DNA from: an uncultured Oscillospiraceae bacterium
GTDB taxonomy: Bacteria; Bacillota; Clostridia; Oscillospirales; Oscillospiraceae
Assembly (NCBI GenBank): GCA_934591895.1
Contig: CAKTPP010000003.1
Coordinates: 124,001-188,000 of the forward strand
Reading direction: 5' to 3'
Length of the DNA: 64,000 bases
This document shows positions 18,030-26,465 of this stretch, in pieces (the first letter of the stretch is position 1; the number at the start of each line of letters is the position of its first letter). The notes under the pieces were generated by a model that was given only the letters and a program-made list of their open reading frames with translations, had not been told where the DNA came from and searched no databases. The position numbers were made by a program, and so were the translations under genes.

Positions 18030-19778
18030 ATGCTCCACTACATCTACTCCCGATCGCTGATCGGCGTACTGGTCGCCATGCCGCTGCTTCTTGCCGTCTG
18101 GGGCGCGTTATCCGCCCGCGTGGCCGAGCGGCACTGGCGGCCGGGGAATCTTGCGCTGCTGCTCGTGAGCGCTGCGGTGATCCTTTATGCGACCTTGTTC
18201 AGCCGCGCTGAGGGCAGCGGCGGCCTTATCCTCACCCCCTTTGCCGCCTTCGCCGCTGCGCGGGTGCAGCCGGAGCTCTACCGCGAGATGCTGATGAACG
18301 TGTTCCTCTTCTTCCCGCTGGGGCTGACGCTCTCGAACGCGCTGCCGCGGCGATGGAACTACCGGCGGCGGATCGGCGTCACAGTACTTGCCGGCTGCCT
18401 GCTCAGCGCGGGGATCGAATACGCACAATATCGCTTCTCGCTGGGACTTGCGGAGACGGACGACGTGATCTGCAACACGCTCGGCGCGCTGCTCGGCGCG
18501 GCGTCGCTGCTTGTCGCGCACGTCATCGAAAAACAAAAAGAAAGGGCTCGGCACACGAACATGACCCTGACCGCTACCGAAACACAATTCCTGCATATCG
18601 TCAAAGCGGCCGTTTCCGGCGGGGAGATACCCGCTGAAAACGTGGACTGGTCTGCCGTTTTTGCGCTGGCGGGGCAGCAGAAGCTGCTGCCGCTCGTGTT
18701 TGAGGCCGCCCGCAAAGCGCCTGCCGCGGCGGAAAACGCCGCGCTGTTCGCGTCCGTCAAGCAGCAGGTCGTTGCGCAGGTGCTGAGCCAGACCGTGCGC
18801 TCAGCGGAGTTTTCCACCCTTTACCAGAAGCTCCGCGCGGCGGGGCTGCACCCCATCGTGGTCAAGGGCCAGCTTTGCAGCCGGTTGTATCCGCTGACCG
18901 ATCACCGCATCAGCGCCGACGACGACCTCTGCATCCCGGACAGCGGATTTCTCGCCTGCCACGAGGCGCTGCGCGAAAACGGCCTGACCACCGATACGCC
19001 CACGGATGCGCTGGCCACGGCGGACGAGGTGTCCTACACGAAAAAGGGCAGCCCGCTTTACATCGAGCTGCACCGGAACCTGTTCGATTCCGCCGAGGAC
19101 GCGCACGACGACCTGAACCGATTTTTTGCCGACCTCAAACCCATTGAAATTGACGGCTTTCTCGCCATGCCGCCGCATGAGCACCTGCTGTACCTGATCC
19201 TGCACGCCTACAAGCACTTTGTCAGCTGCGGCATCGGCCTGCGGCAGTTTTGCGACATCGGCCTGTGGGCGCGGGCGTATCACACCGAAATTGACTGGCA
19301 GCGCCTGCACGCGCAGTGTGAGCGCGTCCACGCGGCGACGTTTGCGCGGGCCGCGTTTTGCATCGCGCGCGACGGGCTGGGCATCGCGTTTGCCCTGCCC
19401 GCGCCGTGGGATGCCGCCATCGACACCGAACCCCTGCTGCACGATACGCTCTGCGGCGGCGTGTACGGCTCGAACGACTACACGCGGCTGCATTCCTCCA
19501 CCGTGACCATCAACGCCGTCAAGGCCAGCCGCACCGGGGAGCGGAGCGGCGTGCTGCGCACGGTGTTCCCGAAGCGGGCCTATCTCGAGCGCCGCTACCC
19601 GTACCTGCAAAAGCGGCCGTATCTGCTGCCCGTGGCGTGGCTTGCGCGCATGGTGCATTACGCCGCCGAGAAGCGCTCCGGCGCGGACAACAGCGCTGCG
19701 GGTTCGCTCCGCCTCGCCAGGGAACGGATCGCGCTGATGCGCTGTTACGACATCCTCGGCGACCGGCGCGAGCCGTGA
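18030..19778 (+). CDS. VanZ-like membrane domain fused to NTP_transf_5-type nucleotidyltransferase
   Basis: 582-residue fusion. Residues about 1-170 form a VanZ-like domain with four hydrophobic segments and the motifs NVFLFFPLGLTL and SAGIEYAQYRF. After a charged linker (KQKERARHTN), residues about 180-550 match the uncharacterised nucleotidyltransferase family often found in polysaccharide loci, with GLHPIVVKGQLCSRLYP and SADDDLCIP as the probable metal-binding site, and HLLYLILHAYKHF. ATG 18030 follows AGGGGTG at good spacing. The two parts are usually separate proteins, so the enzyme seems tethered to the membrane. Substrate is unknown. Confidence 0.78.
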   Translation: MLHYIYSRSLIGVLVAMPLLLAVWGALSARVAERHWRPGNLALLLVSAAVILYATLFSRAEGSGGLILTPFAAFAAARVQPELYREMLMNVFLFFPLGLTLSNALPRRWNYRRRIGVTVLAGCLLSAGIEYAQYRFSLGLAETDDVICNTLGALLGAASLLVAHVIEKQKERARHTNMTLTATETQFLHIVKAAVSGGEIPAENVDWSAVFALAGQQKLLPLVFEAARKAPAAAENAALFASVKQQVVAQVLSQTVRSAEFSTLYQKLRAAGLHPIVVKGQLCSRLYPLTDHRISADDDLCIPDSGFLACHEALRENGLTTDTPTDALATADEVSYTKKGSPLYIELHRNLFDSAEDAHDDLNRFFADLKPIEIDGFLAMPPHEHLLYLILHAYKHFVSCGIGLRQFCDIGLWARAYHTEIDWQRLHAQCERVHAATFARAAFCIARDGLGIAFALPAPWDAAIDTEPLLHDTLCGGVYGSNDYTRLHSSTVTINAVKASRTGERSGVLRTVFPKRAYLERRYPYLQKRPYLLPVAWLARMVHYAAEKRSGADNSAAGSLRLARERIALMRCYDILGDRREP

Positions 19779-19817
19779 GCGCATACACAAAATCCTCAGA
19801 GAAACCGGAGAACCGAT

Positions 19818-21005
19818 ATGAACATCACCGTTGCCGGCGTGGGCTATGTCGGTCTGGCGCAGGCGGTGCTGCTCGCGCAGCACAACGCCGTCACCGCCGT
19901 GACCACGACCCCCGCCAAAGCCGAAAACATCAACCGCGGCGTCTCGCCGATCGCCGACGCCGAGATCACGGACTTCCTGCGCACAAAACCGCTCACGCTC
20001 ACGGCGACCGTGGACGCCGGGCAGGCCTACCGTACGGCGGACGTGGTCATCATCGCCACGCCGACGGACTACGACCCCGAGCGGCAGATCTTCAACACCT
20101 CGACCGTCGAGGCGGTGCTCTCGCTCGTGGACAGGGTCAATCCCGGCGCGCTCGTGGTCATCAAGTCCACGGTGCCGGTCGGCTACACGGAGCGCGCCGC
20201 GGAGGCGTTCGGCTGCAAGCGGCTGCTGTTCTCGCCGGAGTTTCTGCGTGAGGGCAGGGCACTGTATGACAACCTGCATCCGAGCCGCATCGTGGTCGGC
20301 CGTCCGCACGGCGGCACGGCGACGGAGGCAGATGCACGCCTGTTTGCGGCCCTGCTGCAGCAGGGCGCGGCGGAGCCGGACATCCCGACGCTGTACCCGA
20401 ACGCGACGGAGGCCGAGGCCATCAAGCTCTTTGCCAACACGTATCTCGCCGTGCGCGTGAGCTACTTCAATGAGCTCGACACCTACTGCGAGCTCAAGGG
20501 GCTCAACACGCGGCAGGTCATCGACGGTGTGTGCCTCGACCCGCGCATCGGCGCACATTACAACAATCCGTCGTTCGGCTACGGCGGCTACTGCCTGCCG
20601 AAGGACACGCGCCAGCTGGTGGCGAACTTCGGCGACATCCCGAACCGCATCATCAGCGCCGCCGTCACGGCCAACGACGAGCGCAAGGATCACATCGCCC
20701 GCCAGATCCTGCGCAAGGCGGCGGGCGGCGTCGTCGGCGTGTACCGCCTGACGATGAAGGCCGATTCGGACAACTTCCGCGAGTCGAGCATCCGCGGCGT
20801 CATCGAGCGGCTGCGCCGCGCGGGCGCGAGCGTCGTGATCTATGAGCCGACGCTCAGGGACGCCTCCTTTGACGGCCTGCCGGTGATCGCGTCGCTGACG
20901 GAATTCAAGCGCATGGCGGCCGTTATTGTTGCCAACCGCGCCGAGTCCGCGCTCGACGACGTGCCGGAGAAGGTATACACCCGCGACCTGTACCGCAGAG
21001 ACTGA
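19818..21005 (+). CDS. ugd: Nucleotide-sugar dehydrogenase, UDP-glucose 6-dehydrogenase type
   Basis: 395-residue enzyme oxidising a UDP-sugar to the uronic acid with two NAD. The Rossmann start is NITVAGVGYVGLAQAVLLAQ, TPTDYDPERQIFNTSTVE is conserved, KSTVPVGYTE and SPEFLREGRALYDN follow, and GYGGYCLPKDT near residue 260 carries the catalytic cysteine. The length is typical of the shorter Ugd/WecC type. UDP-glucose is the likely substrate; UDP-HexNAc cannot be excluded. It provides an acidic sugar for the polymer. Confidence 0.9.
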   Translation: MNITVAGVGYVGLAQAVLLAQHNAVTAVTTTPAKAENINRGVSPIADAEITDFLRTKPLTLTATVDAGQAYRTADVVIIATPTDYDPERQIFNTSTVEAVLSLVDRVNPGALVVIKSTVPVGYTERAAEAFGCKRLLFSPEFLREGRALYDNLHPSRIVVGRPHGGTATEADARLFAALLQQGAAEPDIPTLYPNATEAEAIKLFANTYLAVRVSYFNELDTYCELKGLNTRQVIDGVCLDPRIGAHYNNPSFGYGGYCLPKDTRQLVANFGDIPNRIISAAVTANDERKDHIARQILRKAAGGVVGVYRLTMKADSDNFRESSIRGVIERLRRAGASVVIYEPTLRDASFDGLPVIASLTEFKRMAAVIVANRAESALDDVPEKVYTRDLYRRD

Positions 21006-21023
21006 AAAAGGGAGGCACAGACG

Positions 21024-21926
21024 ATGAAAGGCATCATCCTCGCCGGGGGCTCCGGCACACGGCTGTACCCGCTCACACGGGTCACGTCCAAGCAGCTGCT
21101 GCCGGTGTATGACAAGCCCATGATCTACTATCCGCTCTCGACGCTCATGCTTGCGGGCATCCGCGACATCCTCATCATCTCCACGCCGGAGGACACGCCG
21201 CGCTTTGAGCGCCTGCTCGGCGACGGCAGCCAGTTCGGCATCCGGCTGTCCTACGCGGTGCAGCCGCATCCGGACGGTCTGGCGCAGGCGTTTCTGATCG
21301 GGGCCGATTTCATCGGCAATGACACGTGCGCCATGATCCTCGGCGACAATATTTTCTACGGCAACCGCTTTCGCAGCAATCTGTGTGCGGCGGTCAAGGC
21401 CGCCGAGGCGGGCTATGCCACCATTTTCGGCTACCATGTCAAGGACCCCGAGCGCTTCGGCGTCGTGGAGTTCGATCAGGATCAGCGCGTGCTGTCGGTG
21501 GAGGAAAAGCCCCAAAACCCGCGCTCGAATTACTGCGTCACGGGGCTGTATTTTTATGATAACCGCGTCGTGGAAAAGGCACGGCAGGTGCGTCCCTCCG
21601 CGCGCGGCGAGCTGGAGATCACGGATCTCAACCGGCTCTATCTCGAGGACGACCGGCTGAAGGTGCAGCTGCTCGGCCGGGGCTTTGCGTGGCTCGACAC
21701 CGGCACGGTCGAGAGCCTCATGGACGCGGCGGTCTTTGTCCAGACGGTGCAGAACCGGCAGGACGTCATCATTTCCGCGCCGGAAGAGGTGGCCTATCAC
21801 ATGGGCTGGCTCACGAAGGCGCAGCTGCTGGCTGCCGCCGCGCAGTATCACAACGCGCCCTACGGTGCGCACCTGCGCGCGGTCGCGGAGGACAAGCTGG
21901 TGTTTGAGAGGGAACTGCATGATTAG
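21024..21926 (+). CDS. rfbA: Glucose-1-phosphate thymidylyltransferase
   Basis: 300-residue RfbA/RmlA, making dTDP-glucose from dTTP and glucose-1-phosphate. [17 protein letters not shown] is the nucleotide-binding signature, followed by [25 protein letters not shown] and [21 protein letters not shown]. Length is normal. A GGGAGG ribosome site precedes the ATG. It overlaps rfbB by 8 bp. Partners rfbC and rfbD needed for dTDP-rhamnose are not in the window. Confidence 0.95.
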   Translation: MKGIILAGGSGTRLYPLTRVTSKQLLPVYDKPMIYYPLSTLMLAGIRDILIISTPEDTPRFERLLGDGSQFGIRLSYAVQPHPDGLAQAFLIGADFIGNDTCAMILGDNIFYGNRFRSNLCAAVKAAEAGYATIFGYHVKDPERFGVVEFDQDQRVLSVEEKPQNPRSNYCVTGLYFYDNRVVEKARQVRPSARGELEITDLNRLYLEDDRLKVQLLGRGFAWLDTGTVESLMDAAVFVQTVQNRQDVIISAPEEVAYHMGWLTKAQLLAAAAQYHNAPYGAHLRAVAEDKLVFERELHD

Positions 21927-22947
21927 ATTCGTAACCGGCGGCGCCGGCTTCATCGGCGCGAATTTCCTGTTTTACCTGCGCGCGCACTATCCGGACGACC
22001 GGCTCGTGTGCATCGACAAGCTCACCTATGCCGGCAATCTCTCCACGCTCGCGCCGCTGCTCGGCCAGCCGAATTTCCGCTTTGCCAGGGTGGACATCTG
22101 CGACCGTGAGGCGGTCTATGCCCTCTTTGCCGAGGAGCGTCCCGACGTGGTCATCAACTTCGCGGCCGAGAGCCATGTGGATCGCTCGATCGCCGACCCG
22201 TCGCTGTTTTTGCAGACGAACATCATCGGCACGTCCGTGCTCATGGACGCCTGCCGTGAATACGGAAACATCCGCTTCCATCAGGTCTCGACCGACGAGG
22301 TCTACGGCGACCTGCCGCTCGACCGGCCGGAGCTGCTGTTCACCGAGCAGACGCCGCTGCACACGAGCTCGCCCTACAGCAGCTCCAAGGCTGCGGCCGA
22401 CCTGCTCGTGGGCGCGTACGGACGCACCTACGGCCTGCCGGTCACGATCTCGCGCTGCTCGAATAACTACGGGCCGTATCAGTTTCCGGAAAAGCTCATC
22501 CCGCTCATGATCATCAATGCCCTCGCCGAGCGTCCGCTGCCGGTGTACGGGCGGGGGCTGAATGTGCGCGACTGGCTGTATGTCACCGATCACTGCCGGG
22601 CCATCGACCTCGTGGTCACGCGCGGGCGCATCGGCGAGGTGTACAACATCGGCGGTCATAACGAGATGCGCAACATCGACATCGTGCGCCTGATCTGCCG
22701 CAAGCTTGGCAAGCCCGAGCGCCTCATCACCCACGTTGCCGACCGGCAGGGGCATGACCTGCGCTATGCCATCGACCCCACGAAGATCCACACGGAGCTC
22801 GGCTGGCTGCCGGAGACCAAGTTTGCCGACGGCATCGGCCGCACGATCGACTGGTATCTTGCGCACCGCGCCTGGTGGGAGGAGATCGTCTCCGGCGAAT
22901 ACCGGAGCTACTATGCGCGGATGTACGGCGAGCGCCCGACGCTGTGA
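21919..22947 (+). CDS. rfbB: dTDP-glucose 4,6-dehydratase
   Basis: 342-residue RfbB/RmlB, which converts dTDP-glucose to the 4-keto-6-deoxy form. [18 protein letters not shown] is the NAD site, [11 protein letters not shown] and STDEVYGDL are family marks, and [12 protein letters not shown] holds the YxxxK pair. ATG 21919 was chosen because it opens the Rossmann motif; earlier in-frame codons lie inside rfbA. It is the last gene of the polysaccharide locus and is followed by two hairpins. Confidence 0.95.
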   Translation: MIRFVTGGAGFIGANFLFYLRAHYPDDRLVCIDKLTYAGNLSTLAPLLGQPNFRFARVDICDREAVYALFAEERPDVVINFAAESHVDRSIADPSLFLQTNIIGTSVLMDACREYGNIRFHQVSTDEVYGDLPLDRPELLFTEQTPLHTSSPYSSSKAAADLLVGAYGRTYGLPVTISRCSNNYGPYQFPEKLIPLMIINALAERPLPVYGRGLNVRDWLYVTDHCRAIDLVVTRGRIGEVYNIGGHNEMRNIDIVRLICRKLGKPERLITHVADRQGHDLRYAIDPTKIHTELGWLPETKFADGIGRTIDWYLAHRAWWEEIVSGEYRSYYARMYGERPTL

Positions 22948-22969
22948 ACGGCAAAATGAAAAACCTCGC

Positions 22970-22999
22970 AGTCTTTCGCCGCCGATGCGGCGAAAGACT
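22970..22999. repeat. Perfect 13-bp inverted repeat after rfbB
   Basis: AGTCTTTCGCCGC (22970-22982) and its exact complement (22987-22999) enclose a 4-base loop. It lies between rfbB and the terminator below and is likely an mRNA 3' hairpin. Confidence 0.7.
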
Positions 23000-23024
23000 A
23001 TGGGGTTCTTTGACAAACTGAAAC

Positions 23025-23051
23025 CCGCAGTCCGTGGACTGCGGTTTTTGC
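23025..23051. terminator. Bidirectional terminator between rfbB and the GNAT gene
   Basis: CCGCAGTC (23025-23032) pairs with GACTGCGG (23037-23044) around a 4-base loop, followed by TTTTTGCTTTG on the plus strand. The convergent minus-strand gene ends 7 bp beyond, so it probably serves both. Confidence 0.8.
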
Positions 23052-23057
23052 TTTGTG

Positions 23058-23591
23058 TCATTCTGCGTCCAGCCGCTTTTCCAGACAGGCGAGCGCGACG
23101 TCTGCGATGCCGCTGAAGGTGCACGGCACGATGGCGGCCTCGCGGAAGCCGAGACGGGCGTAGAGCCGGCGGGCAGCGGTGTTTTTTGCGTTCGTGTCGA
23201 TGCGCAGCACCGTGCAGCCGAGCGCGCGGGCGCGCTGCTCGTAAAAACGCACGAACCGCGTGCCATAGCCGTGTCCGGCGATCGCCGGGTCAACGACGAG
23301 GGTGTGCAGCACGAGCACCTGCTCCGGCGGCGCTGCGTATTGCCACGGCACCTGCGCATATACCGGCACCTGCGTGCGGTCGATGCGCCCGGCAGCGGTG
23401 AGCACGCCGTCGTCGGTCAGCATGAACAGCGCCCCGTCGTCGAGCGCGGCCTGTGCGGTCGCGCGCGTCGGGTAGACGCCGCGCGCCCAGCCGACGCTGG
23501 CGGCGCCGGTCTCCTCTGCGGTGTGGATCGCGTCGTAAATTTCCTCGATGCGCGGCAGATCGTCTGCGGTCGCGGGTCGGATGTCAATCAT
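23058..23591 (-). CDS. GNAT family N-acetyltransferase
   Basis: 177-residue acetyltransferase of the GNAT superfamily. The acetyl-CoA pyrophosphate loop is IAGHGYGTRF (about residues 104-113), preceded by the beta-4 strand VLHTLVVDP and followed by LRIDTNAKNTAARRLYARLGF, the usual last motif. The start at 23591 has GGAGG seven bases upstream and overlaps the end of the SGNH gene by 4 bp, so the two are one operon. The acceptor substrate is not known. Confidence 0.9.
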   Translation of the reverse strand: MIDIRPATADDLPRIEEIYDAIHTAEETGAASVGWARGVYPTRATAQAALDDGALFMLTDDGVLTAAGRIDRTQVPVYAQVPWQYAAPPEQVLVLHTLVVDPAIAGHGYGTRFVRFYEQRARALGCTVLRIDTNAKNTAARRLYARLGFREAAIVPCTFSGIADVALACLEKRLDAE

Positions 23592-24832
23592 GGAGATACC
23601 TCCTTTGGCGGTGTCCGGAAGATGTCCTCCGGGATCAGGGCTGCGAGCGCGCGCTGTCCGGCGGGCGTGTGGTGCACGCCGTCGGTCGTATAGGCCGGGA
23701 TGAGCGCGTCCGGGTCGTCGGGGTCTGCCAGAGCGTCGAGCGGGATGTAGCCGTCGGCGGGGCAGTCCGCGCTCTGAAACCACGCGTTGAGCTCCAGCCG
23801 CAGCGCGTCATACTCCGGCGACCACTGAATGTCGTCCCCGCGGCCGAAGAGGTTTCGTGTGTAGCCCTTCCACGGCGTGAGCTCACAAAACCAGATGCGC
23901 ACGCCCTGCGCGTGCGCCATGTCGGCGAGCGCGCGGTAGCCCGCTGTCATCTGCGCGAACGTGACCGGGGTCAGCAGCCCCTGCTTGCTCCGGCAGTGCG
24001 GGTGGATGAGATCATTGGCGCCGAGCTTGACGAGCACCATGTCCGCGCACGCCTGCGCGAGCACGTCGCGCGCAAAGCGCTTCACGCCCGCGCCGCCGAG
24101 GAGCTTCGCCGCGCGGCCGACGCCGTCGGCCACCAGCCGGTCGCCTTTGATGGCGGCCTGCGTCACGCTCACGTTTTCGATCCCGTCGGCGCGCAGGCGC
24201 GCCGCCAGCAGGCGCGGCAGCTCGTTTGCCACGGTCGAGTCGCCGAAGATGACGCACGCGTGCGTCCCGGGCGCTGCCAGCACGTCGACCTCCGTGAGTG
24301 CTGGGATGACCTCGTATGCACCGGTCTCCGCCGTGTGCTGCATCGGTATGGCCAGATGCAGCAGGGTGCGGCGCGTGCAGTTGCCGGGCTCGGCGCAGCT
24401 GCACCCGCCGATGAGCCCGATCGTGCGCATGGCGTTGATGCCGCGGTAAAAGACCGTGACGGTCAGCGTCTGCCCGGCGGCGACCGGCAGCGCGGCGGCA
24501 TCGGAAGTGCGGCTCGTCCCGGCGTCGATGCGGACGCGGCGCTCGCCGCCGAAGGTCACGGTGTGCAGCGTGGCCGGGTCGATGCCGCGCGCATCGTCCG
24601 CGCCGATGGCGACGGTGCAGGCGGCCACGTGCAGCGGCAGCACGCCGAACACGTTCGAGAGCGTCAGGCGCACGTGCGTGCCGCCGGCCGTGAGCTGCAC
24701 GGCCGTGCGCGCGGACACGTCCGTCACGGCGACGCCGAGCCGGTCGAGGATGCCGCTCTCGGACAGGCTCGCGTCGATGGGGCTGGTGCTCCATGCGCTG
24801 ACCCAGCGGTTTGATTTCTTGTCTTCGCCCAT
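23588..24832 (-). CDS. SGNH/GDSL-family hydrolase
   Basis: 414-residue esterase-like protein with no signal peptide, hence cytoplasmic. The N-terminal half (about 10-180) looks like a beta-rich accessory domain; the C-terminal half is the SGNH domain with VIFGDST (nucleophile about S199), KLGANDL for the Gly-Asn blocks and TDGVHH near residues 383-388 for the Asp-His pair. The start at 24832 follows GGAGGT with 10 bp spacing and drops a longer, badly supported N-terminus. Its substrate may be an acyl or acetyl ester, possibly of a polysaccharide. Confidence 0.85.
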   Translation of the reverse strand: MGEDKKSNRWVSAWSTSPIDASLSESGILDRLGVAVTDVSARTAVQLTAGGTHVRLTLSNVFGVLPLHVAACTVAIGADDARGIDPATLHTVTFGGERRVRIDAGTSRTSDAAALPVAAGQTLTVTVFYRGINAMRTIGLIGGCSCAEPGNCTRRTLLHLAIPMQHTAETGAYEVIPALTEVDVLAAPGTHACVIFGDSTVANELPRLLAARLRADGIENVSVTQAAIKGDRLVADGVGRAAKLLGGAGVKRFARDVLAQACADMVLVKLGANDLIHPHCRSKQGLLTPVTFAQMTAGYRALADMAHAQGVRIWFCELTPWKGYTRNLFGRGDDIQWSPEYDALRLELNAWFQSADCPADGYIPLDALADPDDPDALIPAYTTDGVHHTPAGQRALAALIPEDIFRTPPKEVSP

Positions 24833-24872
24833 AGATAGCAGGACCTCCGGAATTTCGTATGCTTCTGCCTTT

Positions 24873-24901
24873 AAGATAGGCGCGCGGCGCGCAAAAGTCA
24901 A
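24873..24901 (-). promoter_or_regulatory. SigA-type promoter for the SGNH/GNAT operon
   Basis: On the minus strand TTGACT, 17 bp, TATCTT, ending about 40 bp before the SGNH start. Confidence 0.65.
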
Positions 24902-24921
24902 CCGCAAACGCTGCGCCCGGC

Positions 24922-24951
24922 TTTACAACACCGGCCCAAACGTGGTATCAT
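24922..24951 (+). promoter_or_regulatory. Candidate promoter for the LCP gene
   Basis: TTTACA, 18 bp, TATCAT, 44 bp before the GTG start of the LCP gene. Confidence 0.5.
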
Positions 24952-24994
24952 GCGCAGAGAAATATATCCTTACAGGACAGAGGAGGGGACAGCT

Positions 24995-26047
24995 GTGCCA
25001 GACGAACGTCAGACACCGGCGGAGCGGCCGCCGAAAAAGCGCATGAGCCGCGGCACGCGCGTGCTCGTCATCATCGTGTGTGTGCTGCTCGCCATCGCGC
25101 TGCTGCTGGTCGCAACGGTATTGGTTTTGTCTGCGATCGGCCGCAATGCGCTGACCGACGATGACGGGATGAACATTTCCCGGGACGATGTGGAGTCGCT
25201 CGGCTCGGGCACGGTGCGCTACAACGACCGGCTCTATCGCTACAACACCGATATCGTCACGATCCTGCTCATGGGCGTGGACGAACAGGTCAAGCAGGAC
25301 GCCAACGGCATCTACGGCAACGCCAACCAGTCGGATGTGAACATCCTTGCGGTGCTCGATCTGCGCAACAAGGAGATGACGCTCATCTCCATCTCGCGCG
25401 ACGCGATGTGTACGCTCGACATTCTCGACAGCGCGGGTGAGCACGTCGGCACGGCCACGGCGCAGCTTGCGCTTGCCTACGCCTACGGCGACGGGGCGGA
25501 GCGCAGCTGTGAGCTGACGAGCGCGGCGGTCTCGCGCCTGTTTTACGACCTGCCGATCCCGGCCTACGGCTCGATCTATATGCAGGGCATCCGCCAGCTT
25601 GTCGACGGCGTCGGCGGCGTGACGGTCACGCCGGACACGAGCATCCCCGGCTTTGCCGCCGGACAGCCCGTGACGCTCACCGGCCAGCGCACGGAAAGCT
25701 ACATCCGCTACCGCGCCGACTCGACCGAGGGCAACAACGAGCGCATGCAGCGGCAAAAGCAGGTCGTGCTCGCGCTCGTGCAGAAGATGCTCGCGCAGGT
25801 CAAGGAGGATCCGGCAAGCATTCTGGCGCTCTACAACAACGTCCGGCGCAACACCACGACGAACATCAACACCGCCATGATGGTCTATCTGGCGCAGCAG
25901 GCGAGCGGGATGCATTTCTCGGGCGACATCGTCAACGTTCCCGGCACGTCGGTCATGGGCGAGCAGCGGCACGCGGAGTATCAGGTCGATACGGACGCGC
26001 TGCTGGAGCTGATCCTGAGCATTTTCTACGAGCCCGTGGAGAGCTGA
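24995..26047 (+). CDS. LytR-CpsA-Psr (LCP) family protein
   Basis: 350-residue LCP phosphotransferase, which moves lipid-linked polysaccharide or teichoic acid onto peptidoglycan outside the cell. A short basic cytoplasmic N-terminus and one membrane helix (around residues 25-50) precede the LCP domain: VTILLMGVDE, SDVNILAVLD, MTLISISRDAMC with the conserved arginine, and QRTESYIRYRADSTEGNNERMQRQKQVV. The GTG start is preferred because AGGAGGGG sits 6 bp upstream. Being close to the polysaccharide locus, it is a good candidate to anchor that polymer; this is inferred. Confidence 0.92.
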   Translation: MPDERQTPAERPPKKRMSRGTRVLVIIVCVLLAIALLLVATVLVLSAIGRNALTDDDGMNISRDDVESLGSGTVRYNDRLYRYNTDIVTILLMGVDEQVKQDANGIYGNANQSDVNILAVLDLRNKEMTLISISRDAMCTLDILDSAGEHVGTATAQLALAYAYGDGAERSCELTSAAVSRLFYDLPIPAYGSIYMQGIRQLVDGVGGVTVTPDTSIPGFAAGQPVTLTGQRTESYIRYRADSTEGNNERMQRQKQVVLALVQKMLAQVKEDPASILALYNNVRRNTTTNINTAMMVYLAQQASGMHFSGDIVNVPGTSVMGEQRHAEYQVDTDALLELILSIFYEPVES

Positions 26048-26078
26048 ACGGAAAACGGATATTTTTTGCAATTACCCC

Positions 26079-26107
26079 TTGCAATTCGTGGGCAATTGGT
26101 GTAAAAT
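26079..26107 (+). promoter_or_regulatory. SigA-type promoter for the mini sortase-substrate gene
   Basis: TTGCAA, 17 bp, TAAAAT, 45 bp before ATG 26153. Confidence 0.7.
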
Positions 26108-26152
26108 CATACTGCATTTAAAATTACCGGAATATGAATGGAGGATTTCACA

Positions 26153-26398
26153 ATGAAGCGTTTCGTGGCCATTCTTCTGATACTCGTTCTTGTGTTCGCT
26201 CTGTCTGCAACGGCGTTTGCCGCCGGCGCGGTCACCAGCCCCGAGAAGAACAACACCGACACGAATGTCACGCCCGACAAGAGCAACACCTCTCCGCAGA
26301 CCGGTGAGCCCTTCAGCATCCTGTGGGTGATCCTTGCGGCCGTCGCAGCGGTCGGAGCGGTGCTGTTTTGCGGCAAAAAGCTGATTCGCGTCAAGTGA
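26153..26398 (+). CDS. Very small secreted protein with a C-terminal sortase sorting signal
   Basis: 81-residue protein. Residues 1-23 form a signal peptide ending AFA, 24-46 are a polar Asn/Thr/Lys/Pro stretch, and SPQTG at 47-51 is followed by a hydrophobic helix (54-73) and the basic tail GKKLIRVK. This is the layout of a sortase sorting signal, of the (S/N)PxTG kind used by class B enzymes in clostridia. After both cuts only about 27 residues would remain to be attached to the wall. A GGAGG site precedes the ATG. The class B sortase gene follows after a hairpin, so it is the likely enzyme. Confidence 0.8.
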   Translation: MKRFVAILLILVLVFALSATAFAAGAVTSPEKNNTDTNVTPDKSNTSPQTGEPFSILWVILAAVAAVGAVLFCGKKLIRVK

Positions 26399-26419
26399 AC
26401 CGGCGGTCACATGGATAAC

Positions 26420-26454
26420 AAAGCCCCATGATCTTCATGGGGCTTTTGCTTTTA
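26420..26454 (+). terminator. Terminator or attenuator between substrate and sortase genes
   Basis: A perfect 12-bp stem (26420-26431 with 26435-26446, loop TCT) followed by TTGCTTTT. It ends just before the sortase ribosome site, so read-through would set the sortase level below that of its substrate. Confidence 0.8.
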
Positions 26455-26465
26455 TGAGGTGAACA

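Noticed and set aside
18801..21953. A minus-strand open frame of 1050 codons across several polysaccharide genes
   Set aside because: It is the antisense shadow of GC-rich plus-strand genes (nucleotidyltransferase, ugd, rfbA), rich in Arg, His and Val runs with no domain, and lacks a ribosome site.
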